Position numbers and translations under genes: made by a program
Notes under the pieces: model-generated
Seen by the model: the letters and a program-made list of their open reading frames with translations, nothing else
What the model was told of the DNA's origin: nothing
The model's database searches: none
Shown: one piece after another, positions 56,481 to 64,000 of the stretch
Position numbering within the stretch: the first letter of the stretch is position 1
Layout: the number at the start of each line of letters is the position of its first letter
Assembly: GCF_029783845.1 (NCBI RefSeq)
Contig: NZ_LWID01000001.1
Location: forward strand, 1,240,001-1,304,000
DNA length: 64,000 bases
DNA from: Volucribacter amazonae
GTDB lineage: Bacteria > Pseudomonadota > Gammaproteobacteria > Enterobacterales > Pasteurellaceae
Direction: 5' to 3'

Positions 56481-56549
56481 TATAGTCCACTATTAAAAAC
56501 AGGGCGTTGGTACGTCTTGCCATACTATTTTCAAGATAGAACAACGATA
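56481..56549. repeat. Correia-like element, degenerate (69 bp)
   Basis: TATAGTCCACTATTAAAAAC at the left, AGGGCGTTGGTACGTCTTGC in the interior and ACAACGATA at the right. Upstream of the ppx 3' end. Confidence 0.5.
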
Positions 56550-56603
56550 AGAACTGGCGTTATTCAATATGCAGTAACGCCGTTGGTGGATTTAAGCAAA
56601 GGG

Positions 56604-58163
56604 TTAATTTTGTTGCCAAGATAAACGCAATGCACTTTTATGGCTTAGCCATTTTTGTTCCATTTCAAGCTCATTTAAAATTAAAGGATTACGATCTAGG
56701 TAATCTTGTGGCAGGGTTAATTGCCACTCAAGTAAAGTGCGGTTGATTTTTAGAGAAATTTTATCGGTATATTCAGTTGCTTGACGAGATTTATTAAAAA
56801 TAACCGCAAGGCGTAACAAGCGAATAAGGGCAAGGACATCAAGGTCGTGATAACGAGCAAATTTAGCAATTTTACGCCGATTTAATGGACCTGTGTGATA
56901 GCGTACTAAGGTGGCAAGTAAGGCTTGTTGTTCTTTATCAAAGCCGGGAAGCTCGCAATGTTGCAGGATATAACTGGAATGTTTGGTAAGCCCTCGATGA
57001 TTAATCACAAGCCCCACTTCATGTAACTGTGCAGCCCATAACAAGATACTTTTCATTTCTTGGCTAAGGGGAGTGATTTTCCAATGGCAATAATGTTGGC
57101 TAAGTAGTTTAGCAGTTTGATAAACCCGATAGGCTTGGTGTTCATCAATGTTAAATTGTTCCATTAAGCCTGCGGCAGTACGCTGGCGGATATTGGTAAC
57201 TTGAAAGGTTTTTTCTAAGCTATAAATTACGCCCTCACGTAATGCGCCGTCTGAGTAACGCATTTGTTGAATATTAAAAGTGTGGAATACTGCTTTTAAA
57301 ATGGCAAGACCGGGTACAAAAACATCAGCACGTTCTTCAATTAAGCCCGCTAATTGTAGCTTGTCCATATGATCCACTTGTAACACTTGGTTGACCAGTT
57401 GTTCAAGGTATTTTGGGGTAATAATGCCTGTTTTATCAATGTTAGCACTAATGACTTGGCTTACGGTTTTAATTGTGCCAGAAGAGCCTAAAACAGCTTG
57501 CCAGCCTAATTGTTGGTAATCAAAACTTAAATCTTCAATTTTACTCAAGGCGGATTGATAAGCTCGCTCAAAATTATGCGGCGAAATGATGCCCTGTGGA
57601 AAAAATTGTTTGGCGAAGCTAACACAGCCCATATGGCGACTTTCTGCCACTAATGGGGTAAAACCATCGCCGATGATCATTTCTGTAGAGCCACCACCAA
57701 TATCTACTACAAATTTACGCCCTGTTTCAGGTTGAGTATGTGATGCACCAGCATAGATAATTTTTGCTTCTGTTTGCCCACTGATAATATGAATGGGGTA
57801 GGGAAATACTTTGCTTGCTTGGTCAAGAAATTGTTGTTTATTAATGGCTTGACGTAAGGTGTAAGTACCGACTACATTAACATCTTCCGCCGAGAACCCT
57901 TGTAATCGTTCGGCAAATAATGCAAGACATTGTACGCCACGATTAATTGCTGCTTGGCTTAATACATTATTTTCATCAAGCCCCTCCGCAAGTTGTACCT
58001 TTTGTTTGAGTCTTGAGAGAATTTGGACTGAGCCGTTGATAATACGAGCGATAATAAGATGAAAGCTGTTTGAGCCAAGATCAATGGCTGCAATTTCTCG
58101 CCCTTCATTGTGATGCTGGTTCAATAATGCTTGTGCTTGAGGAAATAAATCATTCATATTCAA
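56604..58163 (-). CDS. ppx: Exopolyphosphatase Ppx (Ppx/GppA family)
   Basis: An enzyme that removes terminal phosphates from polyphosphate. The 519-residue protein has the ASKHA-type N-terminal domain (AAIDLGSNSFHLIIARI, residues about 25-41; VDIGGGSTEMIIG near 150; GSSGTIKTVSQV) and a C-terminal HD-like helical domain (LHEVGLVINHRGLTKHSSYI). Length and C-terminal domain favour Ppx over GppA, though pppGpp activity cannot be excluded. It follows tamB by 6 bp on the same strand; no ppk is adjacent. Confidence 0.88.
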   Translation of the reverse strand: MNMNDLFPQAQALLNQHHNEGREIAAIDLGSNSFHLIIARIINGSVQILSRLKQKVQLAEGLDENNVLSQAAINRGVQCLALFAERLQGFSAEDVNVVGTYTLRQAINKQQFLDQASKVFPYPIHIISGQTEAKIIYAGASHTQPETGRKFVVDIGGGSTEMIIGDGFTPLVAESRHMGCVSFAKQFFPQGIISPHNFERAYQSALSKIEDLSFDYQQLGWQAVLGSSGTIKTVSQVISANIDKTGIITPKYLEQLVNQVLQVDHMDKLQLAGLIEERADVFVPGLAILKAVFHTFNIQQMRYSDGALREGVIYSLEKTFQVTNIRQRTAAGLMEQFNIDEHQAYRVYQTAKLLSQHYCHWKITPLSQEMKSILLWAAQLHEVGLVINHRGLTKHSSYILQHCELPGFDKEQQALLATLVRYHTGPLNRRKIAKFARYHDLDVLALIRLLRLAVIFNKSRQATEYTDKISLKINRTLLEWQLTLPQDYLDRNPLILNELEMEQKWLSHKSALRLSWQQN

Positions 58164-58169
58164 TACTCG

Positions 58170-61100
58170 TTAAAATTCAAATTGATACAATATATCAAAG
58201 GCCTGATTGACACCAGAAACAGATTGTAAATATAAGCGTGGCATTAAGCGGTATTTTACCGTAAATTCGGCTAAGCCGTTAAATAGCCCTACGCCATATT
58301 TTACTTGTAATCTTGGCGTAATATAACCGCTTACCACAACTTGTGAACTATCGCCAATACCTTGTGTACCTAAATTTAGCTCTTGAATACCAAAGGCTTC
58401 GCCTATTCCGCCAATTAGCTTACTACTTTTGGCTAAACCTAAGCCTAATAACGCCGCACCCACGGAGTTACCCGAACCTGCATCACCACTATCTTCTAAG
58501 GAACGCCCAGTTAATAAATAAGATAAGGCTTGTGCTTGCGACATACTTGGTTCAGAAAAAATGGTTACCTCTGGAGAATCGGCTAAGCCTACCACTTTTA
58601 CCCCTGCGGTAACATTTGTATCTTCCATAACGTCTGGATTGCGAATAGCTTCAATATTTAACAAGGGTTGAGAAGGTAATCCTGAGAAACTAATTTGTCC
58701 TTTACGGATAAGCAAATCTTGCCCAAAAGAACTATAACGTCCATTTTGTAAATTAATTTGCCCATACAAGCCTAAATTTCCTTTTTCTTGTCTAACAGAT
58801 AAAACACCTTGTAAGCCCGTTTTTAATCCATAAGCATCTAAATGGACATTATCCCCAATATGAATTTTTAAATCGGATTGTATTAACATTCCCGTAGGTT
58901 GTTCTACTTGTCGTGGGATACGAATTTGTGCTGTTGGTGTTTGATCTAAAATCACTTCATCACTGCTCACTGATACCGCACTTTCAGGGAGTTGTTCAAT
59001 ACTCATTCTTGCCCAAGGTATATTAATCTCACCTGAGAGATTTAATAATTTTGGTGTGGCAGAAACCTGAATATCAGGGCTAATACGCAAACGAGCCATA
59101 TTAGGAATATCTATTTCAAACTCGTTGGCTTTAGCACTGACTTCCGCCGTCCAACGTTCTAAATCACGCCAACTTGCCGAACCCGTTAGGGTTAAACGGT
59201 CATTATTTTGATTTTCGATCATACCCTGTAAGGTTGAGCTATTGCCATTGAACTGGATTGCTAATTGTCCATTGTTAATTGGAACAGGAAGCGCAATCAT
59301 TGAGAGTTTTAATTGTTCAAGTTGAATATTGCCGTTGAGTAAAGGGGACTGTAAATCGCCAGAGAAATGTAAGTTAGCATTTACTTCTCCTTTAATGCTA
59401 TCTCCTCGTGTTAATAGCTGATCGAATAAAGCTAAATTGAGATGGTTTAATGCCAAAGAACCGCCTAATTGGCGTTGTTTTGCAATATCATTAATTTGAA
59501 GATTGGTATTTAATCGCCCATTATTGGCTAATTGCACTTCAGATTTTACTGCGAGATTATTTTCTTTGAGGCTCGTTGCTAAACTTAATTGACTTATGGC
59601 TAACTCAAAAGAACGATAGTCAATTTTTTGGTTTACTGCGAGATTTTTGCCCTCTACTTGTAAGGTTAAATCAAGGGGTTTGTCAGCAAACCAGCTCACT
59701 TGTCCTTGGCTGGTTAATTGTCCTTTAAGTAAATTGGCTTGTTCAGTCAGTTGATTGACTATGGCAAGATTTAGGCGAGGTATAGTGAAATGCACCTCGC
59801 CATTTTCGCCAAGGCTCAAAGGCTGGGTAAAACAAAGTTCAAGATTTGGATTATCCCAACAATGGGCAGAAACACTAGCCAAAAGATCGGTGTGATTATA
59901 GCTAATGGTAATGGCTTTGTTATTGCTCACTTGCCCAATAGGGGAATGAATATTGAGATTGGTGAGATCACCTTGCCAAATTTGCTCAGCACGAGAAAAA
60001 TGGCCGTTAAGATCTAAATTAGCTGCTACAGGTTGTCCCTGTGAGCGTAACTGTAATTGATGCTGTTGCTCGTTACCGCTTAAGCGTAATTGGGCGGAAT
60101 TGAGCTTAAATTGATCAAATTGGAATTGGCGTAAATTCAGATCAACATTGCCTTGAATTTGTTGTTGGCTGGTAATGTGGCTTGTGAGCTTAATGTCCGC
60201 AATGGAAAGTTGTTGAAAACGAATATTTTTGCCCGTTAAATCAATATCCACATTGGGTTCATTAATGTCGCCCTTAATATTTATATAGCCCATTAAATTT
60301 GCTGATAAGTTAGGCAATAATCCCGTTAAATTAGGGGCATTAATATCCAGTTTTAAATCAGATTGTTGATTTAAATGTCCTTGGAGATGCAAATTATTTT
60401 TACCATAATTCAGCACAAATTGCGGAATATTGATTAACTCGGTTTTATTGGCAGTGAAATTGCCTTGAAGATCCAAGGGTTGCCCATTGATACGCCCTTG
60501 TAAAGCGAGTTTATTTACCGCAATTTGCCAATCTTCGGCATTGGCGTAGCCTGTAGTACTTAGTTGACCTGATAATAATGCTCGCCAGTCTAGGTTTAAT
60601 TCGGCACTGTTGATCTGTTTGAGCGTTAAATCACTTTGCCAAGCTAAACCATTATGCCAATCAACTTCTCCATTTATTTCTGCGCTACCACCCAAGGTAT
60701 TTAGCTGAAATTGCTGAATTTGAGCTTGGGTTAAGCCCCCTTGTAAGTGCATTGCAAGCTGTGATTTAGGGACGCCCATACCCTGAGCTTGTCCATTAAA
60801 ATCTAGTTGATAATCTAATAGATTACCCTGTGCCATGAAATGAATATCTTTTGTGTTTAATGGATCATTGCCACTAGCAGGATAACGCCAATGAGGAAGA
60901 TCAACTTGTAGCTGAAAAGGGGTTTTGGCTTGATTAAGTTCGGCTTGTGCCGTTAATTCTGCATTTAAGCCCCCTTGACTGGTTAATGATAATTGTGTTT
61001 GTTTAAGTAGATTGCCCGTTAAATGTAAAGCAAGTTTCGTTTCTGATAATAAAACCTGTTGTTCATGTTTTATCGCATTAAGGGTACTGCTAAGATGAAA

Positions 61101-62066
61101 ATCCAGTGGAAAATCCTGTTGTAATTGAATTTGCCCTGAGCCATTAATATCGCCCAAGGAACTATTAATTACTAGGGTGGTTAATTGAATTTTGTCATTA
61201 ACAGCCTCTGCTTGTAATTGCAGGTTTGATACAGTGATATGCTGCAAAATTTGTTCGCCATCTGTTTGCTGATAAGACCAATTTGTACCTTCAATATTGG
61301 TAATATGCAGGTCAAAAGGCAGTTGAACCTGATTTAAATTTGTTAATAAGGGTTGTTGTAAACGCTGTTCTAGTTGTTGCCAATCTATTGGTGTTGTTGT
61401 GTGAGCATGTGCTTCCGTCAGATCTAATTCAGTAGTTGGTGCAACTTGTTGATGAATTTGTAATTGTGTGATTTCTGTTGGCGCAAGGGTCAAGCCAGAT
61501 TCATTGTTTAAACTGACCGCACTTTTAAACTGTGCTAGCTGAATTTGTTGTTGATCAATATTGAGAGAAAGTCGCTCAATGGCAAGGTTATCCGCTTGTA
61601 AACTGATTGGTAAGCGAATCCGTTGCATTGTGCTATCCTCATTATTTTCGGTTTCATTAGAGGATAAAAAAGCGGTATCAATATTAACTTGTGGTTGGTT
61701 TAAGCTGAGATCTTGTAGACAAATTTTGCGTTGCCATAAACAATGTAGATCAAGTTGTAAACGTGCTTGTGCCAGACTAAATTCAATACCTTCTGTATGA
61801 TAATGTACATTTTTTAGCACCAACCCTTCTTGTAAACCACCGCTTACATCACCGATAGTTAAACTATCGAGTAATTTATCGCTGAATTTGATTAAAGCCA
61901 CTTGCCCACGACTGGTTGTGAGTAATAATAGTAGGACAAAAATAAAGCCAATAATGACCGCACTTATACCGCACAGGATACGGCGACACCAAGTTTTTTT
62001 ATCCTTATTTTTTGGTGCAACAGGTGCGGTTTTGTTTGTTTGTTCTGTTGTTTTTTGTTCTGTCAT
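58170..62066 (-). CDS. tamB: Translocation and assembly module subunit TamB
   Basis: TamB spans the periplasm from the inner membrane to TamA and takes part in outer-membrane protein assembly and phospholipid transport. The 1298-residue protein has one N-terminal membrane anchor (about residues 30-53, GISAVIIGFIFVLLLLLTTS), a long run of repeated beta strands forming a hydrophobic groove, and the C-terminal DUF490/TamB domain with QALSYLLTGRSLEDSG, GLGLAKSSKLIGGIGEAFGI and the terminal aromatic YQFEF. Length is near E. coli TamB (1259 aa). It starts 3 bp after tamA. Confidence 0.95.
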   Translation of the reverse strand: MTEQKTTEQTNKTAPVAPKNKDKKTWCRRILCGISAVIIGFIFVLLLLLTTSRGQVALIKFSDKLLDSLTIGDVSGGLQEGLVLKNVHYHTEGIEFSLAQARLQLDLHCLWQRKICLQDLSLNQPQVNIDTAFLSSNETENNEDSTMQRIRLPISLQADNLAIERLSLNIDQQQIQLAQFKSAVSLNNESGLTLAPTEITQLQIHQQVAPTTELDLTEAHAHTTTPIDWQQLEQRLQQPLLTNLNQVQLPFDLHITNIEGTNWSYQQTDGEQILQHITVSNLQLQAEAVNDKIQLTTLVINSSLGDINGSGQIQLQQDFPLDFHLSSTLNAIKHEQQVLLSETKLALHLTGNLLKQTQLSLTSQGGLNAELTAQAELNQAKTPFQLQVDLPHWRYPASGNDPLNTKDIHFMAQGNLLDYQLDFNGQAQGMGVPKSQLAMHLQGGLTQAQIQQFQLNTLGGSAEINGEVDWHNGLAWQSDLTLKQINSAELNLDWRALLSGQLSTTGYANAEDWQIAVNKLALQGRINGQPLDLQGNFTANKTELINIPQFVLNYGKNNLHLQGHLNQQSDLKLDINAPNLTGLLPNLSANLMGYINIKGDINEPNVDIDLTGKNIRFQQLSIADIKLTSHITSQQQIQGNVDLNLRQFQFDQFKLNSAQLRLSGNEQQHQLQLRSQGQPVAANLDLNGHFSRAEQIWQGDLTNLNIHSPIGQVSNNKAITISYNHTDLLASVSAHCWDNPNLELCFTQPLSLGENGEVHFTIPRLNLAIVNQLTEQANLLKGQLTSQGQVSWFADKPLDLTLQVEGKNLAVNQKIDYRSFELAISQLSLATSLKENNLAVKSEVQLANNGRLNTNLQINDIAKQRQLGGSLALNHLNLALFDQLLTRGDSIKGEVNANLHFSGDLQSPLLNGNIQLEQLKLSMIALPVPINNGQLAIQFNGNSSTLQGMIENQNNDRLTLTGSASWRDLERWTAEVSAKANEFEIDIPNMARLRISPDIQVSATPKLLNLSGEINIPWARMSIEQLPESAVSVSSDEVILDQTPTAQIRIPRQVEQPTGMLIQSDLKIHIGDNVHLDAYGLKTGLQGVLSVRQEKGNLGLYGQINLQNGRYSSFGQDLLIRKGQISFSGLPSQPLLNIEAIRNPDVMEDTNVTAGVKVVGLADSPEVTIFSEPSMSQAQALSYLLTGRSLEDSGDAGSGNSVGAALLGLGLAKSSKLIGGIGEAFGIQELNLGTQGIGDSSQVVVSGYITPRLQVKYGVGLFNGLAEFTVKYRLMPRLYLQSVSGVNQAFDILYQFEF

Positions 62067-62069
62067 ATT

Positions 62070-63797
62070 TTAGAGTTCCGAACCTAAACCAATATAAAAT
62101 TGAATATTACGGCTATTATCTTTATCACGAATGGGTGTCGCAATATCAAATTTAATTGCCCCCACTGGCGAAGCCCAACGCACGCCCATTCCTGCCCCAT
62201 GGCGTAATTCACTGCTAGAAAAAGAATTTGCCGCTAAACCTGAATCAAAGAAAGTGGCAAGCCACCATTTTGGATAAACTTGATATTGATATTCTAAGGT
62301 AGCAGTGGCTAACCGAGAACCTCCGACTAATTCTCCTTCCGCATTTTTAGGGGAGATTTTTTTATAACCATATCCCCGCACACTACGATCGCCCCCCGCA
62401 AAGAAACGTAAAGCAGGTGGGATACGTTCTAAGTTTTTGGTATTTAACCAACCTATTTCGCCTCGTACATAAAAGCGATGATTTTCAGCAAAGGTGCGAA
62501 TCCAAGCGGTAGAGGCGCGTAAGCTAATAAAATTCACATCAGATAACCAAACCTTATTGCCTACATCAAGGCTAATGCTTTGTGCATCACCCCAAGTTGG
62601 GAATAATCCGCCTCTTAATCTTGTTCGGCTTAAGCCTAAGCTAGGATACACTAAAAAGGTGTCATTAGTCACATCAGCCTGAGTATAAGAATCATAGCGT
62701 AATCTTATTCCTCCAGAATATTGCCAACCACTTTCTCTGTTCCAATAACGTAATGCACTAAAGGTAGTGGCTAATGAATTCGTATCATTATCGTTTTCTC
62801 GTTCCACCCCTGTGGCAAATTCATAATAATAACGCAATGGATTTTTTAATAAGGGCATTTTATAACTTGCTTCTAAGGTTTGTTTTGGTGCGGATAAGTA
62901 GAGATTTGCCCCTACGCTATGTCCTCGGCTATTAATCCAAGGGCGTTTCCAGCTTGCTTGTAAGCGAGCCCCAACATCAGAAGAGTAACCCACACCAAGT
63001 TCAATGCTGGTTTTTTTACGAGGATAAAGTAGCACATCAAGATTAACAATTTTGTCTTCGCTATCTAATTGCGGTTGAATTAATACCGAACTAAACCAAT
63101 TTGAGGAAGAAAAATCATTGGTTAAGTTAGATAAATCATTGAGCAAATAAGGTTCACCAGATTTAATTTTTAAAATATTACGTAAATAATCTTCACGAAT
63201 TTGCGAATGTTCAAAGCGAATTTGCCCATAATGATAGCGTTCACCGCTATCAAAAACCAAACGCCACCAAGCCTGCCCTGTGGACGGCATCACTTCAAGG
63301 CGATGAATCAAAAAGTTGGCATCAAAATACCCTCGTCTTAAGGCTAAAGTTTGTAATTCGCTTTTATAATTATCATAAGTACCATGATTTAATAATGTAC
63401 CAATTTTAGGCGTTTGTTTAGCGATTTGTTCAAATGCGGGATCTTGCTTGGCTTGCCCCAAAATATCCACATCAATACCAGCAATTTTTACCGCTGTACC
63501 AAGTTTTACCGTTGCAATCAACAGATTATTATCTAATTGATAACTTACCGTAGAATTATAGTATCCCTCTGCACGCAAAGCCTTATCAATGGCATCACTC
63601 ACTAAACTTTCATAGCGAGGCGATCCATCAGCTTCTTCATTGCTGATACTGTTGACATAAAGATGAACATTTTCAGAAAGTTTAGGGTTATCAATTCCCT
63701 CAACACGTAACTCAACCTGCTGATCTGCCATCGCCAAGCCACAAAAAAATGCCAATGCCAAGATAAATTGAGATGATTTGGACAAGGTAAACCTCAC
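62070..63797 (-). CDS. tamA: Translocation and assembly module subunit TamA (Omp85 family)
   Basis: The outer-membrane partner of TamB, an Omp85 family barrel. The 575-residue precursor has a signal peptide (RFTLSKSSQFILALAFFCGL then AMA), three POTRA domains (about residues 25-265) and a 16-stranded barrel with the RFFAGGDRSVRGYGYKKISP lid-loop motif (conserved RGY) near 440 and GMGVRWASPVGAIKFDIATP near the end. The start is GTG 63797; a stop lies a few codons upstream and no ribosome site is evident, so the start is the weakest part of the call. Confidence 0.94.
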   Translation of the reverse strand: MRFTLSKSSQFILALAFFCGLAMADQQVELRVEGIDNPKLSENVHLYVNSISNEEADGSPRYESLVSDAIDKALRAEGYYNSTVSYQLDNNLLIATVKLGTAVKIAGIDVDILGQAKQDPAFEQIAKQTPKIGTLLNHGTYDNYKSELQTLALRRGYFDANFLIHRLEVMPSTGQAWWRLVFDSGERYHYGQIRFEHSQIREDYLRNILKIKSGEPYLLNDLSNLTNDFSSSNWFSSVLIQPQLDSEDKIVNLDVLLYPRKKTSIELGVGYSSDVGARLQASWKRPWINSRGHSVGANLYLSAPKQTLEASYKMPLLKNPLRYYYEFATGVERENDNDTNSLATTFSALRYWNRESGWQYSGGIRLRYDSYTQADVTNDTFLVYPSLGLSRTRLRGGLFPTWGDAQSISLDVGNKVWLSDVNFISLRASTAWIRTFAENHRFYVRGEIGWLNTKNLERIPPALRFFAGGDRSVRGYGYKKISPKNAEGELVGGSRLATATLEYQYQVYPKWWLATFFDSGLAANSFSSSELRHGAGMGVRWASPVGAIKFDIATPIRDKDNSRNIQFYIGLGSEL

Positions 63798-63832
63798 GCA
63801 ATATTTTACAAACTAAGCTTAAAACAAAAGGT

Positions 63833-63926
63833 TATGGTCGCCCCATTTTTAAAATAATAGACATTGACATAACTTGCCGTTGTTCTCGGCGTGTCGCCTT
63901 GTTTTATTTTAAATTGAAACGACTAA
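63833..63926. repeat. Correia-like element, diverged (94 bp), upstream of tamA
   Basis: TATGGTCGCCCCATTTTTAA at the left and ATTTTAAATTGAAACGACTA at the right, with TTGTTCTCGGCGTGTCGCC inside. The interior is more diverged than in the 106-bp copies. After it, 63927-64000 shows nothing that could be assigned. Confidence 0.65.
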
Positions 63927-64000
63927 AAAAGCTGTGGCTAAGTTTACCTGTTCAAGAGAAGGATTGCCAACAAATATGGTGAAATTGCTTGAAGTTTACT

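Noticed and set aside
1..64000. CRISPR array, tRNA, rRNA or prophage
   Set aside because: No regularly spaced short repeats, no tRNA cloverleaf or rRNA signature and no phage structural genes were seen. The tandem repeat at 21026-21590 is a two-copy long duplication, not a CRISPR.

Overview
The window is chromosomal DNA from a member of the Pasteurellaceae. At least 33 copies of the 9-base Haemophilus-type DNA uptake signal core (AAGTGCGGT or its complement) are scattered through it. The gene content and gene neighbourhoods (oxyR divergent from a peroxiredoxin-glutaredoxin fusion, fkpA-tusDCB-rpsL-rpsG-fusA-tuf, unlinked narQ and narP) also fit that family. The DNA is AT-rich. The species cannot be named from the sequence alone. 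No rRNA, tRNA or CRISPR array was recognised.

Layout. 1-1232: 5' part of a sodium:neurotransmitter-symporter-family gene (minus strand), running off the left edge. 1.5-4.7 kb: dprA, a zinc-ribbon protein, tsaC and aroE, with a competence-type CRP-S site before dprA. 4.7-8.6 kb: a small inositol-type catabolic group (Gfo/Idh dehydrogenase and mmsA/iolA, divergent from iolB) with a CRP-like site. 8.8-23.2 kb: assimilatory sulfate block: sbp-cysG-cysH-cysD-cysN-cysJ-cysI on the minus strand and cysT-cysW-(elaA)-cysA on the plus strand, broken up by four copies of a hairpin-rich repeat. CysH has the cysteine motifs of an APS reductase and no cysC is present, so APS is probably reduced directly to sulfite. 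23.5-32.3 kb: adhE with a perfect FNR box, tpx, rpoH, narQ, fabR, oxyR and the peroxiredoxin-glutaredoxin fusion. 32.3-42.2 kb: deoC, slyX, fkpA, a YheO-type regulator, tusDCB, the str operon with tuf, then crcB, rluE and nudJ. 42.6-43.4 kb: a broken IS630-type transposase. 43.5-50 kb: a YagU-family protein, then a TonB-dependent receptor with a 9-C tract early in its reading frame and a periplasmic M16 protease, together resembling a protease-associated import pair. 50-54.6 kb: lactate utilisation (lldP-lutA-lutB-lutC). 55-64 kb: narP, a fifth hairpin repeat, and tamA-tamB-ppx.

Two repeat families stand out. The first is a roughly 106-bp miniature element with TATAGTCG/CGACTATA ends, present in at least 14 full, internally deleted or remnant copies. 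Its ends and its interior closely resemble the neisserial Correia element as I remember that sequence. The second is a 240-500 bp element with inverted ends and large hairpins (five copies). Its stems differ between copies by compensating changes, which suggests that the folded structure is what has been kept.
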